Assembly: GCF_014170335.1 (NCBI RefSeq)
Contig: NZ_LZZS01000023.1
Coordinates: forward strand, 32,036 to 96,035
Length of the DNA stretch: 64,000 nt
Direction of reading: 5' to 3'
Source of the DNA: Achromobacter sp. UMC46
GTDB lineage: Bacteria > Pseudomonadota > Gammaproteobacteria > Burkholderiales > Burkholderiaceae_B
The notes beneath the pieces are model-generated. The model saw only the letters and a list, made by a program, of their open reading frames with translations. It was not told where the DNA came from and made no database searches. Position 1 is the first letter of the stretch, and each line of letters starts with the position of its first letter. Positions 52,371 through 60,709 of this stretch are shown here, piece by piece. A program made the translations under genes and the position numbers.

Positions 52371-54839
52371 TTACGGCGTTGGGCGGCAGACGAACCGTGC
52401 CGGCGGTCCGGCGGCGGCATCTGCCTTGGGGATGTCGAACGAGCATTGCGGCTTGCCGTTCCATTGCAGGGTCATGGTTTCGCCGGGCTTCATGCCGCTC
52501 AGGTAGGTGGACCCGTCGTCGCCGACGATGCCCGTGGCCTGGTTCCTGCTGTTGCGCACGGTGACACCAAACGGAGGATGGGCGCCGTCGCTCAGCTGGA
52601 TCGTCGTCATGGCTTTTTCGCCGGAAATCAAGTCCAGCGAGCGATAGCCGATGGCGCCTTCGGTCAGCGTCGCCTGCACCACCGATTGCGTCGCTTCGAC
52701 ATCATCGGCAAGCGCGTCGAGATCGATGCTGGCCTGGTTGCGGTAGTAGCTATTGACGTCGGTGATCACGGCGGTGCCGAGCAGGTTCGATGTCGTCGTC
52801 ATGCCGTAGCCGCGCACCGGCACGCCGGCGACGCCGTTGGTGTCGATCATCAGACGGGTGCCGCCCGGGACGGTTGTCCGGTGCAGCGCCGCGCCCTTGG
52901 CGGTCAGGGTGGCGCCGCCTTGCATGGACAGGCCGCCAGAACTGTAGGCGCCGGATTCATGGCTGACGCTGGCCACGACCTGCGCCAGCGGACCTTCGTG
53001 CGTCAGGTAGCCGCTGGCCTTTGCGCCGCCGCCGCCCGCGCCTGCGCTGATCATGTAGTTGTTGCGCTCGTCCAGGCGGTCGTAGTAGTTCACGCTGTGC
53101 GTGGTATTGCTGCGGTCCACCGACGCGCTGTAGCTGACGGATGCGCTGTTGCCCAACGGTATGCTCAGCGACAGGTACGCGCCGCGATCCGACGCGCCGT
53201 CCGATTTGGTCTGGTAGCCGGTGACCGACACGCTCAGGTTCTTCAGGCTGCCCAGGTCGAAGTACCGGGATGCCGACAGGCTGTAGCGGTCGCTTGACCG
53301 GCTATTCCAGTAGGTCTGGTGGTTGTAGTTGGCATAGACGCTGGTATTGGCGCCCCGGAACTGCTTGCTGACCGTGGCGGTATACATGGCCTTGCTTTGA
53401 TTCACCGGCGTGCCGCCTTGGCGGGCGTCGATGAACTCGTTCATGCTCATGAAGTCGCGTTGCGAAAACCGGTAGCCGGCGAACGTGACCTGGCTGTCGA
53501 ATTCCTCGAAGCGCTTTGAGTAGCTTGCGCGGTAGGACTTCCCGGAAAGAATGCGGCGTCCCGGCAACACCGCGCGCGATTGCGTGACATCGACGGAAAG
53601 CGCGCCGAACGCCATCAGGTCCCGGCCGACGCCGACCGCCACCGCGGCATAGTCCTTCGCGCCCAAGCCGCCGCCGTACAGCGACCAGCCGTTGCTGATG
53701 CCCCACGAGAATTCGCCGGAGCCGAAAGCCGGCCCGTTCATGCGGTGGTTCCATTCGGAAGGCTTGCCCCCCGCAAATTGAAACCGCACCGTGCCCGGGC
53801 GGGTCAGGTAGGGGATATTGGCCGTATCGACCTGGAACTGCTGGGTGGTGCCGTCTTGTTCTTCCACGCGCACGTCCAGCTTGCCGCTGACCGCGTCGTT
53901 CAAGTCCTGGATGCGGAAAGGGCCCGGCGGCACCTGCGTGTCGTAGAGCACGCGGCCCAGCTGCCGCACGACGACGCGGGCGTTGCTGCGGGCCACGCCC
54001 GAAATTTCGGGCGCGTAGCCACGCAGGTTCGGCGGCAGCATGCTGTCGTCGCTGGTCAGGCTGGCGCCCGTGTAGCGGAAGCTGCCGAACAGGTTCGAGT
54101 TCAGATAGTCTTCGCCTACGACCAGGCTTGAACGCATCGAAGGGATGGCCCGCATGGCATAGAAGCGGCTCCAGTCGAAATTCTGGCGGCGCGATTGCCC
54201 CGTGGTGCGGTCGGCTTGCGCCTGCCAGTCTGCACGCATGCGCCAGGCGCCCAGGTTCATGCCCAGCGTGCCAAAGCCGTTAAGATGGGTGGAGTTGCCT
54301 TCGCCGCGAGCGCGTCGCGTTGAAAGCGCATTCAGGTTGTAGTCCAGCAATACGCCCGAGACGCCTTCGTCCCAGCGCGATGGTGGATCCCAGTTGGGCG
54401 CGGTGTATTCGAGTTCCGCTTGCGGGATGACCACGTACAGCCCCGAGGTGCCGAGATCGGCGCGTACCGTCATGCCGGCGACGCTGCCCGTATCCAGGCA
54501 TTCGCCGTCGTTCCACCACGTCAGCCCCCGCTCCGCGCTTGCGCGCAGCCCAAGTTGGGCCACGACGTCCGGAGACAGGCAGGCCGCGCTGCCCTTGGGG
54601 TCGCCGTCGGGCGGCAGGAACGCGACATCGTTGTCGTTCAGTTGATTCTGATTGACGTGAAGCGTCAGGCTGTACGTGCCGGGCATGATGTAGTTCGCCC
54701 GCGAGAAGACACTCAAGTCGAAGTTCTGCCTGTCCTTGATGTCCAGGACGTCCGTGTTGAATTCAAGCTCCTCAGCAGCTTCAGCGGCGCAAGCAACCAG
54801 CATCAAAACAACTATGTTCAGCACCCTGAGGCGAGTCAC
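52371..54839 (-). CDS. Outer-membrane fimbrial usher (FimD/PapC family)
   Basis: 822 residues, GTG start following AGGAAG. Signal peptide about 1-21, N-terminal chaperone-binding domain (LEFNTDVLD, LTLHVNQNQLNDND, CLSPDVVAQLGL), then a 24-strand barrel. The plug region includes LPPNLRGYAPEISGVARSNARVVV, and PPGPFRIQDLN is the usher signature. The C-terminal domains end with a disulfide-type CSFDIPKADAAAGPPARFVC. The frame is uninterrupted and of full family length. Confidence 0.94.
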   Translation of the reverse strand: MTRLRVLNIVVLMLVACAAEAAEELEFNTDVLDIKDRQNFDLSVFSRANYIMPGTYSLTLHVNQNQLNDNDVAFLPPDGDPKGSAACLSPDVVAQLGLRASAERGLTWWNDGECLDTGSVAGMTVRADLGTSGLYVVIPQAELEYTAPNWDPPSRWDEGVSGVLLDYNLNALSTRRARGEGNSTHLNGFGTLGMNLGAWRMRADWQAQADRTTGQSRRQNFDWSRFYAMRAIPSMRSSLVVGEDYLNSNLFGSFRYTGASLTSDDSMLPPNLRGYAPEISGVARSNARVVVRQLGRVLYDTQVPPGPFRIQDLNDAVSGKLDVRVEEQDGTTQQFQVDTANIPYLTRPGTVRFQFAGGKPSEWNHRMNGPAFGSGEFSWGISNGWSLYGGGLGAKDYAAVAVGVGRDLMAFGALSVDVTQSRAVLPGRRILSGKSYRASYSKRFEEFDSQVTFAGYRFSQRDFMSMNEFIDARQGGTPVNQSKAMYTATVSKQFRGANTSVYANYNHQTYWNSRSSDRYSLSASRYFDLGSLKNLSVSVTGYQTKSDGASDRGAYLSLSIPLGNSASVSYSASVDRSNTTHSVNYYDRLDERNNYMISAGAGGGGAKASGYLTHEGPLAQVVASVSHESGAYSSGGLSMQGGATLTAKGAALHRTTVPGGTRLMIDTNGVAGVPVRGYGMTTTSNLLGTAVITDVNSYYRNQASIDLDALADDVEATQSVVQATLTEGAIGYRSLDLISGEKAMTTIQLSDGAHPPFGVTVRNSRNQATGIVGDDGSTYLSGMKPGETMTLQWNGKPQCSFDIPKADAAAGPPARFVCRPTP

Positions 54840-54880
54840 TTGAACGGCTTCCTTTAGCGTTTCAACAACAATGTGGCGGC

Positions 54881-55429
54881 TCAGAAGTAGTTCATCCGGA
54901 GCCGGATGGTGATCTGGTAATCGCCCGCTTCGAGCGCGGCGCCGGTGCCAGTCAAGCTAAGCGCGTAGTTCAACGCCAAGTCGCCGGATGACGGCAGGAG
55001 CTGTTGCATGGGGACGCCGGGCACGACTTGTTTGCCGCGGCTGTCTTTGATTCGAATCGCAATGCCTTTGGCCGAACCTCGGGCCAGGAACCCTTGGCGG
55101 TCGCCGGTGCCTTCGAACATCAGCGTGAACGCACTGTTGCCGGGGGTGTCGGAATCGGTTCGCTGGGGGCTGCAATTGAGCAGCTGGACTTTGAATGGCT
55201 GTTGCAGGGTGGCCTCGCCATTGATCAGGCCGCTGATGGCGGCAGGCGCCATGTTGACGGTTTGATCCTTGGATTCCACCCGGAGGGAGCACGCCGATGT
55301 CACAATGGCACCGTTCATGCTGACCTTCGCTGTCAGTGCATGCGCACCTGCCGTGTCTGCGATGCAGGCGTTCAGGGCGATGAGTAGAATCAGCGGGCCA
55401 GGGTGTGAAGCAGACTTGAATCGACGCAT
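54881..55429 (-). CDS. Chaperone-usher fimbrial subunit (second gene of the operon)
   Basis: 182 residues. The signal peptide region spans about MRRFKSASHPGPLILLIALNACIADTAGA. Cysteines are in IVTSACSLRVES and LLNCSPQR; C-terminal strand ITIRLRMNYF. It lies 82 bases downstream of the first pilin and 41 bases before the usher, so it is probably a second structural or anchoring subunit. Confidence 0.85.
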   Translation of the reverse strand: MRRFKSASHPGPLILLIALNACIADTAGAHALTAKVSMNGAIVTSACSLRVESKDQTVNMAPAAISGLINGEATLQQPFKVQLLNCSPQRTDSDTPGNSAFTLMFEGTGDRQGFLARGSAKGIAIRIKDSRGKQVVPGVPMQQLLPSSGDLALNYALSLTGTGAALEAGDYQITIRLRMNYF

Positions 55430-55511
55430 CCACCGTTCCCCAAAGATCTTCCGAAAAGGTGCCCGAAGCGCGCAGACGCCGCGCGCTTCGGGCAGTTCGA
55501 TCAGTAGAGAA

Positions 55512-56054
55512 TTACTGGTAGGTCAGGGCGAAAGTCGCGGACGTGGTGAATTCGCCCGGGACGATGGTGGCGCCGGTTTGGCCGTCCATGTCGCCTTGCA
55601 GATAGGCCTGGAATTGCAGCACGTTGTCGCTGCTGATCAGCTTCGTGGCCAGCGACGCGGTATTTGCCTTGATCAGGTTGCCGCGGGCATCCGCGATGGC
55701 CAGGCTGGCGCCGGAGGCGACGCCCGTGGTGAAGGCCAGCAAGTCAGGCTGCGGGATCGAGGTTTGGCCCTTGAACGTGGCGGTGACGGTCTTTTTCGCG
55801 TCGGTCAGATCGCAGTCGGTCAGGCGGATCTGGAAGGCCTTCGGGGAGGATTTGCCGCCGTTCTTCAGCACGGAGCTGGTGACCTTGTCCATTTGCACGG
55901 TCTGGTTCGCGCTTTCGGCAGCGATCGAGCAAGGGGCTTCGATGATTGAACCCTTGAAGGTGATATCACCGCCATCATTGGCGGCAAAGCTTGCCGAGGA
56001 AGCGGCGCCCAGAGCGATCGTTGCGAGGAGCAGGGCCAGTTTATTGAGTTTCAT
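55512..56054 (-). CDS. Probable major fimbrial subunit (first gene of the operon)
   Basis: 180 residues from MKLNKLALLLATIALGAASSASFA (signal peptide); an ATG 12 bases upstream is also in frame. The mature start ANDGGDITFKGSIIEAPCSI is textbook type-1-pilin style, with disulfide partner in RLTDCDLTD and C-terminus TFALTYQ. First position, single pilin domain and classic sequence suggest the shaft subunit. Its promoter region holds a BvgA-type palindrome and an A8/T8 run. Confidence 0.88.
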   Translation of the reverse strand: MKLNKLALLLATIALGAASSASFAANDGGDITFKGSIIEAPCSIAAESANQTVQMDKVTSSVLKNGGKSSPKAFQIRLTDCDLTDAKKTVTATFKGQTSIPQPDLLAFTTGVASGASLAIADARGNLIKANTASLATKLISSDNVLQFQAYLQGDMDGQTGATIVPGEFTTSATFALTYQ

Positions 56055-56139
56055 CACGGTGTCCATGTAGGAGGGGTTTCAGCCTTCAGGACAGCGATCA
56101 TGTGGCGCGGTGATGCTCTGAATTGCCGCCACATTAGCC

Positions 56140-56147
56140 TTTTTTTT
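56140..56147. repeat. T8 homopolymer run in the fimbrial promoter region
   Basis: Eight consecutive T (A8 on the fimbrial strand), 86-93 bases before the major pilin start. Bordetella fim promoters vary through a C-tract, so a homopolymer here is notable, though eight T is modest. Confidence 0.7.
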
Positions 56148-56221
56148 GCCGCTGTCTTTTAGCTGAAATCAGTGTAAGAACCGTGGCGAATAGCGAAAAT
56201 AGGATCCGTAGCAGTCATTTG

Positions 56222-56235
56222 TAGGAAATTTCCTA
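56222..56235. promoter_or_regulatory. BvgA-type operator palindrome
   Basis: TAGGAAATTTCCTA, a perfect 14-bp palindrome made of two inverted heptads. The published Bordetella BvgA primary site at fha and bvg promoters is TAAGAAATTTCCTA, 13 of 14 identical. It lies 168 bases before the major pilin start and 141 bases before the BvgA/RocA-like start, so one site may serve both directions. Confidence 0.7.
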
Positions 56236-56261
56236 ATCCGCCCGACGACGGCATTGTGTTT

Positions 56262-56289
56262 TTGCCGGAACAGGCTCTGCGACTAGAAT
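56262..56289 (+). promoter_or_regulatory. Candidate promoter of the BvgA/RocA-like gene
   Basis: TTGCCG, 16-base spacer, TAGAAT. The BvgA-type palindrome is centred about 67 bases upstream of the expected start site, a position suited to activation (autoregulation). Confidence 0.45.
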
Positions 56290-56375
56290 TGGAAAATCCC
56301 GTTTTGTGGCGCTGGCAGGTTGTGGCCTGGGGCGCGACTGCGGATGCTTACTGAAAGGAAGTGCGGTAGCCGGCC

Positions 56376-57017
56376 ATGAACACAATTCTGATTGTCGATG
56401 ACCATCCCCTGGTACGGCTCGCGGTGCGCATGCTGCTTGAGACGAACGGCTTTAATGTCGTTGGCGAGGTCGGCAACGGCATCGATGCCGTGCAGGCCTT
56501 GCGTGATTTGTCTCCCGACGTGGTGATTCTGGATATCGGGATCCCCAAGCTAGACGGCCTGAGCGTCATTTCGCGCATGCTGGCCATCAACCCCGACTGC
56601 CATGTGCTGGTGCTGACTTCCCAGTCGTCGGAAGCGTTCTGCCACCGTTGCATGCAAGCGGGGGCCAAGGGATTCATCAGCAAGGACGAAGACCTGAACA
56701 AGCTGGTCAACGCCATCAAGGCCGTGATGGCGGGCTATAGCGTGTTTCCGTCGATGGCGGTGGCGTCGGAGCATGGACGCCTGTCGGACTCGGACATGGT
56801 CAGGCGCTTGTCCGACCGCGAGATGGTGGTGCTGCAATATCTGGCGCAGGGCCGGTCGAACAAGGAAATCGGCGAGCTGCTCTTGCTTAGCAACAAGACG
56901 GTCAGCACCTACAAGACGCGCTTGCTGCAGAAGCTGGGGATGGAGTCGGTGCTGGAGCTGGCGGAATTCGCCAAGCGCAATGCGCTGATCGGCGTGCCGG
57001 ACCCCGAGGGCGCGTAA
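56376..57017 (+). CDS. BvgA/RocA-like NarL-family response regulator
   Basis: 213 residues. Receiver domain 1-120 with acidic pocket D8-D9 and phospho-acceptor D53 (VVILDIGIPKLDGL), Thr/Ser in LVLTSQSSE and Lys in GFISKDEDL. C-terminal LuxR helix-turn-helix about 146-200 (LSDREMVVLQYLAQGRSNKEI, LSNKTVSTYKTRLLQKLG). DIGIPKLDGL and SNKTVSTYKTRLLQKL are shared almost exactly with B. pertussis BvgA. It is divergent from the fimbrial operon, and the partner kinase at 44458 lies 8 kb away on the other side of the operon. Confidence 0.93.
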   Translation: MNTILIVDDHPLVRLAVRMLLETNGFNVVGEVGNGIDAVQALRDLSPDVVILDIGIPKLDGLSVISRMLAINPDCHVLVLTSQSSEAFCHRCMQAGAKGFISKDEDLNKLVNAIKAVMAGYSVFPSMAVASEHGRLSDSDMVRRLSDREMVVLQYLAQGRSNKEIGELLLLSNKTVSTYKTRLLQKLGMESVLELAEFAKRNALIGVPDPEGA

Positions 57018-57027
57018 GCCCTCGGGG
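57002..57027 (+). terminator. Hairpin overlapping the BvgA/RocA-like stop codon
   Basis: CCCCGAGGGC, loop GCGTAA, GCCCTCGGGG: a perfect 10-bp stem with the stop codon in the loop. No T-run follows. It lies between two convergent genes. Confidence 0.55.
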
Positions 57028-57044
57028 CCTCTCCGAAGGCCGGC

Positions 57045-57845
57045 TTAGTACGGGCCTTTGCCCGCCGCCACCGTCTTCACGTCTTTGAACTCTCCCGCCA
57101 GCCTTTCCGCCGCTCGCGCAAGCAGCACGGCGTCAACGCCCACGGCCACGAAGGTCGCACCCAGCGCCAGATAGTGCTTGGCCTGCGCCACGCCGCTGTG
57201 CAGGATGCCTGCGGCTTTGCCGGCGCGCACGATGCGCGTGATGGCGTCGTCGATGGTCTTCAGCACTTCCGGATGGTCCGGTTGGCCCAGATAGCCCATG
57301 CCGGCCGAGAGGTCGGCGGGGCCGATGAAGGCGCCGTCCACGCCGTCCACCGCCAGGATCTCGTCCAGCGCGTCGATGCCGCGCGGCGTTTCGATCTGCA
57401 CCAGCACGCACATCTGGTCGTTGGCGCGTTCCAGGTAGTCGGGGATGCGGTTCCAGCGCGACGAGCGCGCCAGCGCGCTGCCTACGCCCCGGATGCCGGC
57501 CGGCGGGTAGCGTACGGCGGCCACGGCGGCCGCCGCTTCTTGCGCGGACTGGATCATGGGCACCAGCAGGCTTTGCGCACCCGTGTCCAGTATCTGCTTG
57601 ATCTGCACCGGATCGTTCCAGGCCGGACGCACCACAGTGGCTACCGGGTAGGCAGCCACCGATTGCAGCTGCGACAGCATCGTCTGCAGCGTGTTGGGGG
57701 CGTGTTCGCCGTCGATCAGCAGCCAGTCGAAGCCGGCGCCTGCAACGATTTCCGAGGTGTACGCGCTGGCCAATCCGGCCCACAGGCCGATCTGGGGCTG
57801 GCGGTCGCGCAAGGCTTGTTTGAAGGTATTCGCGAGGATGTCCAT
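57045..57845 (-). CDS. hpaI: 4-hydroxy-2-oxoheptanedioate aldolase HpaI
   Basis: 266 residues from [14 protein letters not shown] (an ATG 9 bases earlier is in frame). Class II metal aldolase of the HpcH/HpaI family: [69 protein letters not shown] and [19 protein letters not shown] hold the Mg-binding Glu/Asp and substrate Arg. It splits the last homoprotocatechuate intermediate into pyruvate and succinic semialdehyde. Confidence 0.93.
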   Translation of the reverse strand: MDILANTFKQALRDRQPQIGLWAGLASAYTSEIVAGAGFDWLLIDGEHAPNTLQTMLSQLQSVAAYPVATVVRPAWNDPVQIKQILDTGAQSLLVPMIQSAQEAAAAVAAVRYPPAGIRGVGSALARSSRWNRIPDYLERANDQMCVLVQIETPRGIDALDEILAVDGVDGAFIGPADLSAGMGYLGQPDHPEVLKTIDDAITRIVRAGKAAGILHSGVAQAKHYLALGATFVAVGVDAVLLARAAERLAGEFKDVKTVAAGKGPY

Positions 57846-57860
57846 GGACTGCATGCCGTG

Positions 57861-58664
57861 TTAGATGAAATGACAGTTGACGGAACCCAGCACGCCGTAA
57901 TCGACATTGAACGTGTCGCCGGGCCGGGCGGCTACCGGCCGGGTGAAGGAACCCGACAGGATGATCTCTCCGGCCTCCAGCGCGACATCGTGGGCGGCCA
58001 GCTTGTTAGCCAGCCATACTACGCCATTGGCGGGGTGATTCAAGACGCCCGCGGCGACGCCGGTTTCTTCGATGACGGCGTTGCGCGACAGGATGGCGCC
58101 GATCCAGCGCAAGTCCATGTCGCCGATCTTCACGGGGCGTCCGCCCATCACCACGCCGGCGTTGGCGGCGTTGTCCGCGATGGTGTCGAACACCTTGCGC
58201 GGGCGCTGGGTGCCGGGGTCGATGCCGTGCGAGCGCGCGTCGATGATCTCCAGCGCGGGGATCACGTAGTCGACGGCGTCATAGACCTGGAACAGCGTCA
58301 CATCGGGGCCCTGCAGGCGCTTGCCCAGCACGAAGGCCAGTTCGACTTCCAGGCGCGGCAGGATGAAGCGGCCGGCCGGGATGTCGCTGCCGTCCTCGAA
58401 GAACATGTCGTCCAGCAGCATGCCGAAGTCGGGTTCGTCGATCTGGGACGCCTGCTGCATGGCGCGGGACGTCAGGCCGATCTTGTGTCCGCGCTTGACG
58501 CGGCCTTCCGCCAGTTTCAGGTCCATCCACGCGCGCTGGATGGCATAGGCGTCGGCGATGCCGATATCGGGGTGTTCCAGCGAGATCTGGCGGATCTGCA
58601 CGCGGGTGCGTTCCGCGTCGTGCAGGCGAGCGGCAATGGCGCGTACGGTCTGAATGTCTAGCAT
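57861..58664 (-). CDS. hpaH: 2-oxo-hept-4-ene-1,7-dioate hydratase HpaH
   Basis: 267 residues. The FAH-superfamily hydratase has [35 protein letters not shown] and [16 protein letters not shown], with metal-binding Glu/Glu and a later Asp. It adds water to 2-oxo-hept-4-ene-1,7-dioate. The start [19 protein letters not shown] is usual for HpaH. 15-18 bases separate it from both neighbours. Confidence 0.93.
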   Translation of the reverse strand: MLDIQTVRAIAARLHDAERTRVQIRQISLEHPDIGIADAYAIQRAWMDLKLAEGRVKRGHKIGLTSRAMQQASQIDEPDFGMLLDDMFFEDGSDIPAGRFILPRLEVELAFVLGKRLQGPDVTLFQVYDAVDYVIPALEIIDARSHGIDPGTQRPRKVFDTIADNAANAGVVMGGRPVKIGDMDLRWIGAILSRNAVIEETGVAAGVLNHPANGVVWLANKLAAHDVALEAGEIILSGSFTRPVAARPGDTFNVDYGVLGSVNCHFI

Positions 58665-58681
58665 CGGGAATCCAATGGGGA

Positions 58682-59443
58682 TCAGGTGGGGATCAGGTGG
58701 GGAAAAGGGATGAGGGTGTTGACGAGCCGTCCCACGCCTTCGATTTCGGTCACGACTTCGTCGCCGGGCACGACGTTCACGATGCCGTCGGGCGTGCCGG
58801 TCAGGATCAGGTCGCCGGGCGACAGCGTCATGAAGCTGCTGAAGTATTCGATCAGCGCGGGCACGTCGAACACCATGTCGCGCGTGTTGCCGCGCTGGGT
58901 CTCGACGCCGTTGACGGTGGTGCGCAGGTTCAGGTTCATCGGGTCGGGCACGTCGTCGCGGTCCACCAGCCAGGGGCCCAGCGGCGTGCAGGTGTCGCGG
59001 CTCTTCACGCGCAGGTTGGGTCGATACCAGTTTTCCAGGTAGTCGCGCAGCGCGTAGTCGTTGGCGACGGTGTAGCCCGCGACATAGTCGTTGGCCTGGC
59101 CACGCTTGACGCGGCTGGCAGTCTTGCCGATGACGACGGCCAGTTCGCATTCATAGTGCATGAAGGCCACGTCGGCGGGGCGCATGGTCTGCGCGCGGTG
59201 TCCGACGAACGTGTTGGCCGCCTTCAGGAAACCCAGCGGCTCGTCGGGTGCCTTGAAGGCCAGTTCGCGGGCATGGTCCGCATAGTTGATGGCCAGCGTG
59301 AATGTGGTGCGGGGGGCGATGGGGGGCAGCCAGGCCACGGCGTCTTCGGCCAGAATGCGGCCGTCCGCCAGACGAACCTGGCCCGGCCCCGCTTCGGTCG
59401 CCGCATGGGTGGCGCCCTCGTAGATGATGCGTGCGTGTTTCAT
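58682..59443 (-). CDS. hpaG2: HpaG2 domain protein: FAH-family isomerase/decarboxylase
   Basis: 253 residues. [53 protein letters not shown] and [28 protein letters not shown] align with the C-terminal half of E. coli HpaG. The E-x-E of YECELAV and the Asp in VKSRD are the metal ligands. In E. coli this half is fused to HpaG1; here it is a separate protein. It acts with HpaG1 on 5-oxo-pent-3-ene-tricarboxylate. Confidence 0.91.
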   Translation of the reverse strand: MKHARIIYEGATHAATEAGPGQVRLADGRILAEDAVAWLPPIAPRTTFTLAINYADHARELAFKAPDEPLGFLKAANTFVGHRAQTMRPADVAFMHYECELAVVIGKTASRVKRGQANDYVAGYTVANDYALRDYLENWYRPNLRVKSRDTCTPLGPWLVDRDDVPDPMNLNLRTTVNGVETQRGNTRDMVFDVPALIEYFSSFMTLSPGDLILTGTPDGIVNVVPGDEVVTEIEGVGRLVNTLIPFPHLIPT

Positions 59444-59453
59444 GGGGGCTTCC

Positions 59454-60506
59454 TCAATCGGTGGAGGCGGCCAGGCGGTTGCCCAGCGTGCCGACCTGGT
59501 GGATGCGGATGTCATAGCGCTGGCCGGCGCCAAGGCGCGGCGGGTCGTAGGGCGCGCCGACCAGCAGCATGTCGCCTGCCTCGAAGCTCATGAACTGGGT
59601 GACGTCCGCGATCAGCCGTGCGACCGGGCGGACCAGGTCGGCTGTGCTGGCACGTTGCGCCAACACGCCATCGACATGGACCTCGATATCCAGCGCGTCG
59701 GGGTCGGCGACGGCGGCGGCGGGCGCCAGATCGCGGCCGACGGGGCAGAAGCCGTCGCGGCATTTCTGCTTGAGGGCGGGCCGGAAATAGCTGGCATGCG
59801 GCACGGAAAGGTCGGCCACGACGCGGTAGCCCGCCACGTAGTTCAGCGCGTCAGCCTCGTTGACCCGCGAGGCGCGGCGAGAGAACACCACGCCCAGGCA
59901 GGCGCCCACTTCCACCTCGGCGACGTCGGCCGGCAGCGTGATGACGTCGCCATCCTGCGCATACGTGTTGGCGGGCTTGATATAGAGCACCGGGGCGTTG
60001 GGCGGTGCCTTGTACGGCGGCGCGTCCATGGCGCCGTTCAACGCTTCCAGCGATTGGCGCGTGTTCAGCGCGGCGCCGACCACGGTGCGTGGGGGCGCGG
60101 CCAATGCGGCGGCGGCGTCGGCCGCGCGTGCGGCCAGGTAGTCGCGGTAGTTGTTCACCTTGTAGTTCAGCACGGCGTCGGCTTCGTCGATCTGCATCGA
60201 GATGCCCAGCGGACGCACGGCCATATGCGGCGCCAGCGCGGCCGTCAGGGCCTGAAAGACACGTTCGCCCAGTGCGGCTTTTTGCGCATCACTGCGCCCG
60301 TGTCCGATGCGCAGGACGACGTGGACAAAGGCATTGTCCGGATGGCCATCGACAATCAGGCAATCGTCCACGCGCAGCGCCCGCGTGCGTGCGCCCGCCA
60401 GCGGGAACAGGCTGCCGTCGCCGACGGCGGCGTGCTGCACGGTGTGCATCAGCGCACGCGTGTCCAGCGTCAGGTTGCCGGAGTACTCAATCCAGATGTG
60501 GGGCAT
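59454..60506 (-). CDS. HpaF-HpaG1 fusion: CHM isomerase plus FAH-family decarboxylase half
   Basis: 350 residues in one frame. Residues 1-126 match 5-carboxymethyl-2-hydroxymuconate isomerase HpaF: MPHIWIEYSGNL (Pro2 becomes the catalytic N-terminal proline), LFPLAGARTRALRVDD, FVHVVLRIGHGRS. Residues about 138-350 match the HpaG1 half of HpaG: VVGAALNTRQSLEAL, PYKAPPNAPVLYIKPANTY, FRPALKQKCRDGFCPVGRD. E. coli keeps HpaF separate and fuses G1 to G2, so the domain partnership is rearranged here. It retains the isomerase proline, so both activities are plausible. First gene of the leftward hpa operon. Confidence 0.88.
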   Translation of the reverse strand: MPHIWIEYSGNLTLDTRALMHTVQHAAVGDGSLFPLAGARTRALRVDDCLIVDGHPDNAFVHVVLRIGHGRSDAQKAALGERVFQALTAALAPHMAVRPLGISMQIDEADAVLNYKVNNYRDYLAARAADAAAALAAPPRTVVGAALNTRQSLEALNGAMDAPPYKAPPNAPVLYIKPANTYAQDGDVITLPADVAEVEVGACLGVVFSRRASRVNEADALNYVAGYRVVADLSVPHASYFRPALKQKCRDGFCPVGRDLAPAAAVADPDALDIEVHVDGVLAQRASTADLVRPVARLIADVTQFMSFEAGDMLLVGAPYDPPRLGAGQRYDIRIHQVGTLGNRLAASTD

Positions 60507-60526
60507 GTCGTCTCGCTCGGCATATC

Positions 60527-60542
60527 GTTAGCATGTTAATTA
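60527..60542 (-). promoter_or_regulatory. HpaR-like operator, leftward promoter side
   Basis: GTTAGCATGTTAATTA on the plus strand, an imperfect dyad (TTAGC-AT-GTTAA). It lies just downstream of the -10 of the hpaF-G1 promoter and matches the second operator at 60646-60661 in 14 of 16 bases. Confidence 0.65.
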
Positions 60543-60570
60543 TCATAGTGAAAAAGCCGGTGCGCGGCAA
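60542..60570 (-). promoter_or_regulatory. Promoter for hpaF-G1/hpaG2/hpaH/hpaI
   Basis: On the minus strand TTGCCG (60570-60565), 17-base spacer, TATGAT (60547-60542). The fusion-gene start codon is at 60506. Confidence 0.6.
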
Positions 60571-60618
60571 CGCGCGACGCGCGTCTGGCGGGGCCGGGCG
60601 GACCGGGATTTCCCGCCG

Positions 60619-60647
60619 TTGACAGCGTTGCTCTGTCGGCATAATGT
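60619..60647 (+). promoter_or_regulatory. Promoter for hpaE-hpaD
   Basis: TTGACA (60619-60624), 17-base spacer, TAATGT (60642-60647), a near-consensus sigma-70 promoter. The second HpaR-like operator begins within the -10, and hpaE starts 62 bases after it. Confidence 0.75.
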
Positions 60648-60661
60648 TAACGTGTTAATTA
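60646..60661 (+). promoter_or_regulatory. HpaR-like operator, rightward promoter side
   Basis: GTTAACGTGTTAATTA, containing TTAAC-GT-GTTAA, overlapping the hpaE -10. Together with the copy at 60527-60542 it gives each divergent promoter its own repressor site. Confidence 0.7.
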
Positions 60662-60709
60662 AATAGCCAAGGCGGATTTTCACGCCTTGGCCATGCACGA
60701 GGAGCGCGC

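Noticed and set aside
52371..54839. Usher as a pseudogene because it starts with GTG
   Set aside because: AGGAAG lies at proper distance, a signal peptide follows at once, and the frame is full length with the C-terminal cysteine pair intact.
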